From contig DFUT01000024.1 of NCBI GenBank assembly GCA_002381125.1, forward strand, positions 80,054 through 144,053: a stretch of 64,000 bases of DNA, in the 5' to 3' direction. The stretch comes from Bacteroidales bacterium UBA4179. GTDB lineage: Bacteria > Bacteroidota > Bacteroidia > Bacteroidales > Dysgonomonadaceae. The notes beneath the pieces were generated by a model, which saw only the letters and a program-made list of their open reading frames with translations, searched no databases and was not told the DNA's origin. A program made the position numbers and the translations under genes. Shown here piece after piece: positions 51,614 through 59,778 of the stretch (positions within the stretch are counted from its first letter, which is position 1; each line of letters starts with the position of its first letter).

Positions 51614-53512
51614 ATGGCAAAACAGATAGGATTTAGTCTTTTATATCGCGACATGTGGCAGTCGTCGGGAAAATATGTGCCACGAGTAGATCAATTGAAA
51701 GCAGTGGCTCCTGCTATAATCGATATGGGATGTTTCGCCCGTGTGGAAACCAATGGTGGTGGTTTTGAACAAATCAACTTGCTGTTTGGAGAAAATCCGA
51801 ATGTTTCGGTAAGAGAATGGACCAAACCGTTTAATGAAGCCGGTATCCAAACACATATGCTCGAGAGGGGATTGAACGGCATCCGCATGACTCCTGTTCC
51901 GGCCGATGTGCGTCGGCTTATGTTTCACGTAAAGAAAAAACAGGGTACCAATCTCGCTCGTTCGTTTGATGGGCTTAACGATGTCCGCAACTTGGAGAAT
52001 TCCATCAAATTCGCAAAAGAAGCCGGAATGATTTCCCAGGCAGCGCTTTGTATCACGGTATCCCCCGTCCATACGGTTGAATATTATACCCAATTGGCTG
52101 ATACGCTGATTGAAATGGGGGCAGATGAAATTTGTTTGAAGGATATGGCCGGAATAGGACGGCCGGTATCGTTGGGTAAAATCGTAAAGAATATAAAAAC
52201 TCGGCATCCGCACATTCCTATGCAATATCACGGACATGCTGCTCCCGGTTTTCAAATGGCGTCGATTCTTGAAGTGGCCCAAGCCGGTATCGATTATGTC
52301 GATGTGGCTATGGAACCGCTTTCATGGGGTACGGCTCATGCCGATGTGCTTGCCGTTCAGGCAATGTTGAAAGATGCCGGATTCTCGGTTCCCGAAATCA
52401 ATATGAAGGCGTATATGAAAGTGCGTTCCCTTACACAGAGTTTTATTGACGATTTTTTGGGTTATTACATTAATCCCAAGAATCGGTTGATGAATTCGTT
52501 GCTTATAGGTCCGGGTTTACCGGGTGGGATGATGGGAAGCCTGATGGCCGATTTGGAAAATAATTTGGAATCGCTCAACAGATGGTTGTTGAAAAACGGC
52601 AAAGAGGAACTTACGTTAGACGATTTGCTGTTGAAACTATTCGATGAAGTAGCCTATATCTGGCCAAAGGTGGGATATCCTCCATTGGTAACACCGTTTA
52701 GCCAATATGTGAAAAACCTTGCTTTGATGAATGTGATTCAGATGGAAAAAGGCAAGGAACGTTGGTCGATAATTGCCGACAACATTTGGGATATGATTCT
52801 TGGCAAATCGGGTAAACTGCCCGGTGAAGTGGCTCCTGAACTTGTTGAATTGGCAAAGGAACAAGGAAAGGAATTTTATACCGGCAATCCTCAGGATTTG
52901 TATCCCGATCAATTGGATGAATTCCGTGCCGAGATGAAAAGGAACAATTGGGACTTTGGTCAGGATGACGAGGAGCTTTTTGAGTTGGCCATGCATCCCG
53001 AACAATACCGAGCCTACAAAAGTGGCGAAGCGAAAGCGGCGTTCGAAAAAGATTTGGCCGAGAAAAAAGCAGCTGCAAAACAAAATAATGAAGGTGTATC
53101 TTCTGTTTCGGTTCAACAAAATGATTTCAAACCCAAAAAACTGATCATTACCATCGATGACGAGGAATATGAAGTAAATATTTCTTACGCGGATGACGAT
53201 GCAACCGAAAACAAAGAACCCGATAAACCGGCCGATGATACAAAGCCCGGAGAAAACCCTTCGTCTGCTCCAAAAGGGAAAGTCAAAGAACTTGTCGCAC
53301 CGCTCGAGGGCAAATTCTTTTTTACGAAAGATCCTTCCGAAAAACCCATCAAAGTGGGGGATAAGGTTAAAAAGGGCGATGTAATCGGATACATAGAATC
53401 CATGAAGACCTACAATACGATTGCTGCCGAAGAGGAGGGAACAGTAGTTGAAATCTGTGTCGCGAATGGCGATCCGGTGTATGAAGATGATGTGATTATT
53501 AAATTGCAATGA
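51614..53512 (+). CDS. oadA: Biotin-dependent carboxyltransferase/decarboxylase alpha subunit (OadA/PycB type)
   Basis: A 632-aa soluble subunit that moves the carboxyl group from oxaloacetate to biotin. The carboxyltransferase barrel (about 1-300) has the metal site region SLLYRDMWQSSG, where DxxQS takes the usual form, and CLKDMAGIGRP plus MQYHGHAAPG. The conserved PYC_OADA helical domain runs to about 460. A Pro/Lys/Asp-rich flexible linker follows (about 500-555). The C-terminal biotinyl domain (about 560-632) carries the attachment lysine Lys598 in IESMKTYN (usual form EAMKM). Oxaloacetate is the likely substrate; a role as a pyruvate carboxylase subunit B cannot be excluded, although oadG and oadB next door favour a Na+ pump. 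Confidence 0.92.
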   Translation: MAKQIGFSLLYRDMWQSSGKYVPRVDQLKAVAPAIIDMGCFARVETNGGGFEQINLLFGENPNVSVREWTKPFNEAGIQTHMLERGLNGIRMTPVPADVRRLMFHVKKKQGTNLARSFDGLNDVRNLENSIKFAKEAGMISQAALCITVSPVHTVEYYTQLADTLIEMGADEICLKDMAGIGRPVSLGKIVKNIKTRHPHIPMQYHGHAAPGFQMASILEVAQAGIDYVDVAMEPLSWGTAHADVLAVQAMLKDAGFSVPEINMKAYMKVRSLTQSFIDDFLGYYINPKNRLMNSLLIGPGLPGGMMGSLMADLENNLESLNRWLLKNGKEELTLDDLLLKLFDEVAYIWPKVGYPPLVTPFSQYVKNLALMNVIQMEKGKERWSIIADNIWDMILGKSGKLPGEVAPELVELAKEQGKEFYTGNPQDLYPDQLDEFRAEMKRNNWDFGQDDEELFELAMHPEQYRAYKSGEAKAAFEKDLAEKKAAAKQNNEGVSSVSVQQNDFKPKKLIITIDDEEYEVNISYADDDATENKEPDKPADDTKPGENPSSAPKGKVKELVAPLEGKFFFTKDPSEKPIKVGDKVKKGDVIGYIESMKTYNTIAAEEEGTVVEICVANGDPVYEDDVIIKLQ

Positions 53513-53516
53513 GGAT

Positions 53517-54725
53517 ATGGGGGATGTTTTTTCGAGTTTATTTGAAATGACGGCGTTTGGGGTTTTGGATTTCAAAACCGTCATCATGTGGATTATCGCG
53601 TTTGTTTTGCTGTATCTGGGGATATGGAAAGAATACGAACCTTTGTTGCTTGTACCTATCGGATTCGGGGTGCTGTTGGCCAATTTGCCCGGAGCAGGAT
53701 TGGGAATAGTGGATGCTTCCGCTGTTCAGTATGCCGACGGGAGCTATATGAACCTTCCGGAAATTGCAAGCGAATATGGCATCATGAATTTTCTTTATTA
53801 TTCGCTTATCAAGACCGGATTGCTTCCCCCCATTATTTTTATGGGAGTAGGAGCTCTTACCGATTTTGGGCCCATGCTGCGCAACCTTAAGTTGTCGCTT
53901 TTTGGAGGTGCTGCACAGTTGGGTATTTTTACGGTATTGTTGGGTGCGGTTTTGATAGGATTTAATCTGAATGAGGCAGCTTCATTGGCAATTATTGGAG
54001 GTGCCGATGGGCCTACGGCTATCTATACGACCATTAAATTGGCTCCGCATCTGTTGGGACCCATCGCTATTGCTGCCTATTCGTATATGGCGTTGGTGCC
54101 TGTGATTATTCCGATGGTGGCAAACCTGCTGATGACCGAAAAAGAATTCAAAATTCACATGCGTAACATGGATAAATCGTATCCTCCCAAACATGAGATT
54201 AAGCATCTGAAAGTGGTGAAGATTGTTTTTCCTATCGTATTGGGCGTGGTTGTGGCTGTTTTTGTTCCTTCGTCGGCGCCTTTGCTCGGCATGTTGCTGT
54301 TCGGGAATCTGGTTAAGGAAATCGGAACATCCACGAGTCGCCTGGCTGAAGCAGCTTCGGGACCCATCATGAATGCGGCAACCATTTTCCTCGGTTTGTG
54401 CGTAGGTGCCACCATGACGGCCGATGTATTTCTGTCGGCACAAACATTGGGTATTGTAGTGGGTGGCTTTTTGGCTTTTGCCATATCGGTTGCCGGCGGT
54501 ATTTTGGGAGTGAAGGTTTACAATATGTTTTCACATAAAAAGATCAATCCGCTTATCGGCGCAACCGGTCTGAGTGCCGTACCGATGGCTTCGCGTGTGG
54601 CAAACGAGATGGCGTTGAAATACGACAAATCGAATCATATTCTGCAATATTGTATGGCCAGCAACGTTTCCGGAGTAATCGGATCGGCTATTGCCGCAGG
54701 AGTATTGATTTCTTTCTTGGGATAA
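53517..54725 (+). CDS. oadB: Sodium-ion-translocating decarboxylase beta subunit (OadB)
   Basis: A 402-aa integral membrane protein that decarboxylates carboxybiotin and pumps Na+ outward. It has about nine hydrophobic segments. Family motifs are ANLPGAGLGIVDA, IFMGVGALTDFGPML, AASLAIIGGADGPTAIY with the conserved ion-site Asp, and AVPMASRVANEMALKYDKSN near the C-terminus. It follows oadA by 4 bp and closes the operon, with a perfect terminator downstream. Confidence 0.95.
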   Translation: MGDVFSSLFEMTAFGVLDFKTVIMWIIAFVLLYLGIWKEYEPLLLVPIGFGVLLANLPGAGLGIVDASAVQYADGSYMNLPEIASEYGIMNFLYYSLIKTGLLPPIIFMGVGALTDFGPMLRNLKLSLFGGAAQLGIFTVLLGAVLIGFNLNEAASLAIIGGADGPTAIYTTIKLAPHLLGPIAIAAYSYMALVPVIIPMVANLLMTEKEFKIHMRNMDKSYPPKHEIKHLKVVKIVFPIVLGVVVAVFVPSSAPLLGMLLFGNLVKEIGTSTSRLAEAASGPIMNAATIFLGLCVGATMTADVFLSAQTLGIVVGGFLAFAISVAGGILGVKVYNMFSHKKINPLIGATGLSAVPMASRVANEMALKYDKSNHILQYCMASNVSGVIGSAIAAGVLISFLG

Positions 54726-54783
54726 AATAGTGTGGGGGTCGTTTTTTTAAATTCATTTAAAGAACGTGTTTGTACGCGTTGTG

Positions 54784-54814
54784 AGAGGTGATTTTTGCAA
54801 AAATCACCTCTTTT
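54784..54814 (+). terminator. Intrinsic terminator of the oad operon
   Basis: A 28-base perfect palindrome (54784-54811, centred on TGCA) built from AGAGGTGATTTTTG and its complement is followed by TTT. It lies 58 bases after oadB. Confidence 0.8.
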
Positions 54815-55040
54815 GGTGTGTTTGTATGTTTGATAATGACGGGATCCAACATTGGCAATCGATTTTCATGTCAAATAACAAAATAAGCAATTTCTTTGCT
54901 ATAACATTAATAATCTATATCTTTACATGTGAAAAGTTAACGATAAACAAGGGGAAACAAGAGCGTCAAAAAACGATGCTAAACCTGATTGTGGTAAAAA
55001 TAAGAGCAATGTGTGCATCTAAAAATAAGATGACAATAAC
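54815..55040. other. Gap upstream of the AraC-family gene
   Basis: The ORF covering 54766-55044 runs through the oad terminator and does not look like a real protein. A weak TATCTTTA near 54920 resembles a -7 element for the araC-type gene. No other feature is recognised. Confidence 0.4.
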
Positions 55041-55937
55041 ATGAGATACAACGATTTACCTCTGGATTTCAAATATTTGATCGTAAATGAGAAGGATAAA
55101 AGTTTTGGTCTAACCATAAACACGGTCGGATTTCAACCCATTGCTCCCAATACAGTCTATCCTTCAACCCAACATCCCGATAGCTATTATTTTGACCCAT
55201 GTAAAGGACGAATTCTTTCAGAGTATCAGATACTGTATATCAGCAAAGGGCATGGCTCTTTTATGTCGGAAACCACCAAGAAAACGAATATAGATAAAGG
55301 ACAAATCATTTTTCTTTTCCCAAATCAATGGCATACCTATTGTCCTTCACCTGAAACGGGATGGAACGAATATTATATCGGATTCGAAGGTCCATTTATT
55401 GACGAAATGGTAAAAAACGAATTTATCGGTCCCAATAAACAGGTTATCGATATCGGCGTGAACGAAGATTTGGTCAATCTCTATTCTACCGCTTTACAAG
55501 TGGCCAAGGACGACAGAAAAGCCGCTCAGCAATATTTGGCCGGTATCGTTTTGCACATCATTGGCATGATATTATCGCATTCGCAGAATAAAGATTTTGA
55601 GGATAATAACATGGGCCAAATTGTAGAACGTGCCAAAATTATTATGAGTGAGAATATGCATAAAGGGATTAACGTGGAAGTACTCGCATCAAAGTTGGGG
55701 ATAAGTTATTCGCGTTTCAGAAAAGTTTTTAAAGATTATACGGGTTATGCTCCCGGACAATATTACCAGGAAATGAAATTAAGAAAGGCAAAAGAATTGT
55801 TGGTTGAAACAAATCGATCGCTTAAAGAAATTGCTTACGCATTGAATTTCAATTCCTATGAATATTTTATCTCTTTCTTTAAAAAAAGAGAGGGAATCAC
55901 TCCTTTGGAGTACAGAAATTCGAGAAAAGTACAATAA
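55041..55937 (+). CDS. AraC-family transcriptional regulator
   Basis: A 298-aa regulator. The N-terminal part (about 30-170) is a cupin-type AraC ligand-binding domain with ILYISKGHGSFMSETTKKTN and GQIIFLFPNQWHTYCPSPET. The C-terminal 100 residues form two helix-turn-helix motifs: VEVLASKLGISYSRFRKVFK, then LKEIAYALNFNSYEYFISFF and the typical GITPLEYRNSR end. Such proteins usually respond to sugars in Bacteroidota. Neither neighbouring operon is an obvious target. It is monocistronic with its own terminator. Confidence 0.9.
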   Translation: MRYNDLPLDFKYLIVNEKDKSFGLTINTVGFQPIAPNTVYPSTQHPDSYYFDPCKGRILSEYQILYISKGHGSFMSETTKKTNIDKGQIIFLFPNQWHTYCPSPETGWNEYYIGFEGPFIDEMVKNEFIGPNKQVIDIGVNEDLVNLYSTALQVAKDDRKAAQQYLAGIVLHIIGMILSHSQNKDFEDNNMGQIVERAKIIMSENMHKGINVEVLASKLGISYSRFRKVFKDYTGYAPGQYYQEMKLRKAKELLVETNRSLKEIAYALNFNSYEYFISFFKKREGITPLEYRNSRKVQ

Positions 55938-55974
55938 AAAGTGATGTATGGGATTAAGATTTTAAGAATAGCGT

Positions 55975-56001
55975 ATTGCAGGGAATGCAATTTTTTATTT
56001 T
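55975..56001 (+). terminator. Intrinsic terminator of the AraC-family gene
   Basis: A 6-bp stem (ATTGCA/TGCAAT) with a 5-base loop is followed directly by TTTTTATTTT. It lies about 38 bases past the stop codon. Confidence 0.75.
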
Positions 56002-56011
56002 CATAATTTCT

Positions 56012-56039
56012 TTTGTCGTCGGATGTTTTTGTATATTTG
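56012..56039 (+). promoter_or_regulatory. Promoter of the lemA operon
   Basis: TTTG (56012-56015), a 16-base spacer, then TATATTTG (56032-56039), an exact -7 match. The spacer is shorter than the usual 19, so the -33 assignment is uncertain. The predicted transcript start is near 56045. Confidence 0.45.
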
Positions 56040-56050
56040 TCGGGAAAATA

Positions 56051-56076
56051 TTACCGAAGATTGTTCGGTTCGGTAA
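56051..56076 (+). promoter_or_regulatory. Hairpin in the lemA leader
   Basis: TTACCGAA (56051-56058) and TTCGGTAA (56069-56076) form a perfect 8-bp stem with a 10-base loop. It sits just after the predicted transcript start and 15 bases before the start codon. Confidence 0.5.
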
Positions 56077-56090
56077 AATTCAACAACACA

Positions 56091-56669
56091 ATGAGAAATA
56101 TTAAAATTCTTTTTTCGGTAATCCTTTTGGGTGCTATCTTTTCCGGTTGCGGATACAACACTATGGTCGAAAAGCAGGAAGCCGTAGCATCACAATGGGG
56201 AAATGTGCAAAATGCATATCAGCGTAGAGCCGATCTGATTCCTAATCTTGTGGCTACGGTGAAAGGTTATGCCGTTCACGAACAAGAAACCCTTGCAAAG
56301 GTGACCGAGGCTCGAGCCAAAGCTACTCAGATAACGATAGATCCCGAAAATCTCACGGAGGAGAATATCCGGGAATACCAACGAGCGCAAGCAGAGTTGA
56401 GCGAGGCTTTGAGTAGATTGCTGCTTATTCAGGAGAATTATCCCGATTTGAAAGCCAATCAGAATTTTCTTGCCCTTCAGGATGAACTTGCCGGTACGGA
56501 GAACCGAATTTCGGTTGAGCGGAATAAATTCAACCAACTGGTACAAGAATATAATGCGTATATCCGCAAATTTCCTCAGATCATTTATGCCGGTTTGTTT
56601 GGATTTAAACCCAAAGCCTATTTTCAAGCTGCCGATGAAGCCCAAACGGCAACAAAAGTTCAATTCTAG
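56091..56669 (+). CDS. lemA: LemA family lipoprotein
   Basis: A 192-aa envelope protein. The ATG at 56091 is chosen because it gives a lipoprotein signal (LGAIFSGC, cysteine at 20); the longer frame runs through the leader hairpin. The LemA core follows with MVEKQEAVASQWGNVQNAYQ, RRADLIPNLVATVKGYAVHE and the C-terminal NQLVQEYNAYIRKFPQIIYA. The family forms long helical bundles of unknown function. It is followed by a TPM-domain gene after 20 bp, a common pairing. Confidence 0.93.
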   Translation: MRNIKILFSVILLGAIFSGCGYNTMVEKQEAVASQWGNVQNAYQRRADLIPNLVATVKGYAVHEQETLAKVTEARAKATQITIDPENLTEENIREYQRAQAELSEALSRLLLIQENYPDLKANQNFLALQDELAGTENRISVERNKFNQLVQEYNAYIRKFPQIIYAGLFGFKPKAYFQAADEAQTATKVQF

Positions 56670-56679
56670 CCAAATAATA

Positions 56680-56692
56680 AGAGGTAACTTTG
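56680..56692 (+). promoter_or_regulatory. Ribosome binding site and TTG start of the TPM gene
   Basis: AGAGG (56680-56684) lies 5 bases before TTG at 56690. No ATG exists before the signal peptide, so this site supports the TTG start over the GTG at 56699. Confidence 0.55.
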
Positions 56693-57475
56693 TATCTGGT
56701 GACATTATTCAGAAAAATTAAACCCCGTTTTTGGTTATTCTTTTTGCTGTTCGGTGTAGCTGCAGTTTATGCTCAGGATATACCTAAACCGATGTATCCT
56801 CCTCGCATGGTAAACGATTTTGCGCGCCTTTTCTCACCGGAAGAAACGCAGGCATTGGAACAGAAACTTCGTGCTTATCACGATTCCACCTCCACTCAAA
56901 TCTATGTGGTTACCGTGAATGATTTGAATGGATATGCCGTTTCCGATTATGCATTTCGATTGGGCGAAGAGTGGGGCGTGGGTCAAAAAGGCAAGGATAA
57001 CGGAGCGGTAATCCTCATTAAACCGAAGGTTGGCAACAGTAGGGGACAAGCCTTTATTGCAACCGGTTATGGGTTGGAGGCACGTTTGAATGATGCGTAT
57101 GTGGGCAGGATCGTGCGCGATCGGATGATTCCCTATTTTAAGGAAAACGATTATTTCGGCGGAGTTAATGCGGCTGTGGATGCCATAATCGAACGTTTAT
57201 CGGGAGAATTTGATGCAGATGGGAAGCAGGATAATGGAGGTATCCCTATCGGGCTTATTTTTGTGTCGGTTATTGTTCTCATCGTTATTCTTCGTTTGAT
57301 CTTTGGTGACCATCGGCATATGGATAATGACGGGAAAAGTCGCGGTGGAGGCGGTCGATTTATTTTTTTCCCGCCCACCGGAGGCAGTAACAACCGTACC
57401 GGAGGATTTGGAGGCAATTTTGGTGGAGGCGGAGGCGGTCGTTTCGGAGGCGGAGGTGCCGGTGGAGGCTGGTAA
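56690..57475 (+). CDS. TPM domain-containing membrane protein (YgcG family)
   Basis: A 261-aa envelope protein of unknown function. A signal peptide (about 8-29, ending VAAVYAQD) precedes a TPM_phosphatase-type domain (about 38-165) with MVNDFARLFSPEETQALEQK and GKDNGAVILIKPKVGN, then ATGYGLEARLNDAYVGRIVR. A transmembrane helix follows (about 187-208, IPIGLIFVSVIVLIVILRL). The C-terminus is a low-complexity Gly-rich tail (about 217-261). TTG at 56690 is the start. It is co-transcribed with lemA; the TPM domain faces the periplasm. Confidence 0.88.
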   Translation: MYLVTLFRKIKPRFWLFFLLFGVAAVYAQDIPKPMYPPRMVNDFARLFSPEETQALEQKLRAYHDSTSTQIYVVTVNDLNGYAVSDYAFRLGEEWGVGQKGKDNGAVILIKPKVGNSRGQAFIATGYGLEARLNDAYVGRIVRDRMIPYFKENDYFGGVNAAVDAIIERLSGEFDADGKQDNGGIPIGLIFVSVIVLIVILRLIFGDHRHMDNDGKSRGGGGRFIFFPPTGGSNNRTGGFGGNFGGGGGGRFGGGGAGGGW

Positions 57476-57520
57476 ATCAATGAAAAAGAAAGATAGTGTC
57501 GAATAGAGGTATTTTCTGTA

Positions 57521-58489
57521 ATGTTTATTGATATGTCGGTTCAAAATTCACGATACGAACATCAACATTTTCCCGACAAGCCGCTCATTACCATTCTTGG
57601 ACCTACTGCTGCCGGGAAAACCCGTTTCGCCGCACACTTGGCTTATGAACTCGATGGGGAAATCATCAGTGCCGATTCGCGACAGGTTTACAAGGATATG
57701 GATATCGGTACGGGGAAAGATTTGTCGGATTATATAGTTAAAGGCAAGCATATCCCTTATCATTTGATCGATATTCGTGAAGCAGGCGAAAAATATTCGC
57801 TTTTTCATTTTCAGCGCGATTTTCATGAGGCTTATTTCGATATTCTTTCGCGAAAGAAAACACCTATTTTGTGCGGAGGTACCGGATTGTATATCGAATC
57901 GGTGTTAAAAGGATACCGATTGTTGGCTGTGCCGGCGAATCCCGAATTGAGGAAACAATTGGCGAATAAGTCGCAAGAAGAATTGACGAAAATTTTGAGT
58001 TCGTACAAAAAATTGCACAATACTACCGATATCGATACAAGAAAACGCACCATACGGGCTATCGAGATTGCCGATTTTCAAGAAAAACAGGATATCGACC
58101 GTGTAGAATATTTACCTGTTGAGAGTGTAATTGTCGGACTTTCGGTGGATAGGGAGTTGCGACGCAAAAAAATTTCGGAACGGTTAAAAAAGCGGCTGGA
58201 TGAGGGAATGATAGAAGAAGTTGAGAAACTTCTGAAAAGAGGATTGTCGGCTGACGACCTTACTTATTACGGGTTGGAATATAAATATATAACGTTATAT
58301 CTTATGGGGGATTTATCGTATGACGAGATGTGCTCGAAATTGGAAACCGCAATACATCGGTTTGCAAAGCGACAAATGACGTGGTTTAGAGGAATGGAAC
58401 GTCGTGGGTTTACCATTCATTGGCTTGATGCTACTTTGCCGATGGAGGATAAAATCGACCATACCTTGCAGTTGTTGCGGCATTTATGA
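57521..58489 (+). CDS. miaA: tRNA dimethylallyltransferase MiaA
   Basis: Cytosolic enzyme that adds an isopentenyl group to A37 of tRNAs reading UNN codons. It is 322 aa from ATG 57521; ATG 57533 is an alternative. The P-loop is GPTAAGKT at 27-34, followed by ISADSRQVYKDMDIGTGKDL, which replaces the more usual GT.KP. Other signatures are ILCGGTGLYIESVLKGY, LDEGMIEEVEKLLKRGL and YGLEYKYITLYL. The C-terminal substrate region includes HRFAKRQMTWFR. The Bacteroidota often carry two MiaA paralogues; the GTGKD variant suggests this may be the less usual one. It lies 45 bp after the TPM gene. Confidence 0.93.
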   Translation: MFIDMSVQNSRYEHQHFPDKPLITILGPTAAGKTRFAAHLAYELDGEIISADSRQVYKDMDIGTGKDLSDYIVKGKHIPYHLIDIREAGEKYSLFHFQRDFHEAYFDILSRKKTPILCGGTGLYIESVLKGYRLLAVPANPELRKQLANKSQEELTKILSSYKKLHNTTDIDTRKRTIRAIEIADFQEKQDIDRVEYLPVESVIVGLSVDRELRRKKISERLKKRLDEGMIEEVEKLLKRGLSADDLTYYGLEYKYITLYLMGDLSYDEMCSKLETAIHRFAKRQMTWFRGMERRGFTIHWLDATLPMEDKIDHTLQLLRHL

Positions 58490-58522
58490 AAATGCTTTCA
58501 TGCATAATTGTCCAAAAAGTAG

Positions 58523-58530
58523 TACTTTTG
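58523..58530 (+). promoter_or_regulatory. -7 element for lysA
   Basis: TACTTTTG matches TAnnTTTG and lies 85 bases before lysA. A transcript starting near 58537 would open directly with the leader hairpin at 58541. Confidence 0.4.
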
Positions 58531-58540
58531 TAATTTGAAA

Positions 58541-58580
58541 ATTGGCAGTTCGGTTTTTTTAAAACTTGCCGGCAGCCAAT
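58541..58580 (+). promoter_or_regulatory. Leader RNA hairpin of lysA with two alternative pairings
   Basis: ATTGGC (58541-58546) can pair with GCCAAT (58575-58580). The overlapping GGCAGTT can instead pair with AACTTGCC (58563-58570) with one bulged base. The two pairings share bases and exclude each other. A T run lies in the loop. The leader is too short for the known lysine riboswitch. Confidence 0.4.
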
Positions 58581-58614
58581 AATGTTGTTTATTTATTGAT
58601 TATAGGCTAAAAAA

Positions 58615-59772
58615 ATGATTAAAGGTCAATTTCCGGTCGAGAAGTTTTCTTCTCTCGAAACTCCATTCTATTATTACGATATCGATTTGCTACGACAAAC
58701 CCTGGATCTCATAAAAAAAGAAACCCGAGGGAAGAGTTACCATATTCATTATGCCATAAAGGCAAATGCCAATCCTCGAATTTTGAGGGAGATTTCATCT
58801 TATGGTTTTGGTGCCGATTGTGTAAGTGGGAACGAGATTCTTCGGGCCGTTGAATGTGGATTCTCCCCATCGAAGATTGTTTTTGCGGGAGTGGGGAAAA
58901 CCGACAAGGAGATTGATTTGGCTTTGGATTACGATATTTTTTGTTTTAATGTGGAGTCGTTGCCCGAAATGAAAACCATCGATGAATTGGCTTCAAAGAA
59001 AGGCAAACGAGCACGCATTGCTTTGCGTATCAATCCCAATATCGACGCGCATACTCATGAATACATCACAACCGGATTGAATGAAAACAAATTTGGATTG
59101 AATGAACAGGATTTGCCGAAAGCGTTGGATTTTGTTGCCGAAGCATCGCATCTCGAACTGATGGGAATACATTTCCATATCGGTTCGCAAATCACCGATC
59201 TGTGTGCTTTTGAGAATCTGTGCGTCAGGGCTATGGGGTGGAAACAATGGTTTGAAAATCGTGGGGTACAGCTTCAGCTTATCAATGTGGGAGGCGGATT
59301 GGGAATTAACTACATGCATCCGAATCATTGTCCCATAGCCAATTTTGAATCGTATTTCAGCCTTTTCGATAAGCATATGAAGTTAAATGAAGGGCAATCC
59401 ATTCATTTTGAACCGGGAAGGTCAGTGGTTGCTCCTTGTGGCTCGCTTATTGCACGAACAATATATATAAAAGAAGGAATCAGCAAAAAATTTCTCATTG
59501 TCGATGCCGGTATGACCGATCTTATCCGTCCGGCTTTATATCAAGCTTTTCATCATATCGAAAATATATGTTCGGACGATGAGTTGACTCGCTACGATGT
59601 GGTGGGTCCTATTTGCGAGTCGAGCGATACTTTTGGGAAGAATAGGGAGATCAACAAGGCAAAACGGGGCGATCTGATTGCCATTCGTTCAGCCGGAGCC
59701 TATGGCGAAGTGATGGCATCGCAATACAATTGCAGGGAATTGCCCAAATCGTATTTTTCGGATCAAATTTAG
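58615..59772 (+). CDS. lysA: Diaminopimelate decarboxylase LysA
   Basis: PLP-dependent enzyme that converts meso-diaminopimelate to L-lysine. It is 385 aa, typical of the shorter Bacteroidota form. The cofactor lysine is Lys49 in HYAIKANANP. Other signatures are the HFHIGSQI motif, LINVGGGLGINY, the phosphate-binding FEPGRSVVAPCGSLI, and the active-site cysteine of the neighbouring subunit in VVGPICESSDTFGK. SAGAYGEVMASQYNCR closes the fold. It links to murE here, since both use meso-diaminopimelate. A glycosyltransferase gene follows 6 bp after the stop. Confidence 0.96.
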   Translation: MIKGQFPVEKFSSLETPFYYYDIDLLRQTLDLIKKETRGKSYHIHYAIKANANPRILREISSYGFGADCVSGNEILRAVECGFSPSKIVFAGVGKTDKEIDLALDYDIFCFNVESLPEMKTIDELASKKGKRARIALRINPNIDAHTHEYITTGLNENKFGLNEQDLPKALDFVAEASHLELMGIHFHIGSQITDLCAFENLCVRAMGWKQWFENRGVQLQLINVGGGLGINYMHPNHCPIANFESYFSLFDKHMKLNEGQSIHFEPGRSVVAPCGSLIARTIYIKEGISKKFLIVDAGMTDLIRPALYQAFHHIENICSDDELTRYDVVGPICESSDTFGKNREINKAKRGDLIAIRSAGAYGEVMASQYNCRELPKSYFSDQI

Positions 59773-59778
59773 TTGGAT

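Noticed and set aside
54766..55044. 92-aa ORF before the AraC-family gene
   Set aside because: It starts upstream of the oad terminator palindrome and runs through it, and it has no recognisable features.
58531..58614. Lysine riboswitch upstream of lysA
   Set aside because: The leader is too short for the known class and lacks its multi-stem layout.
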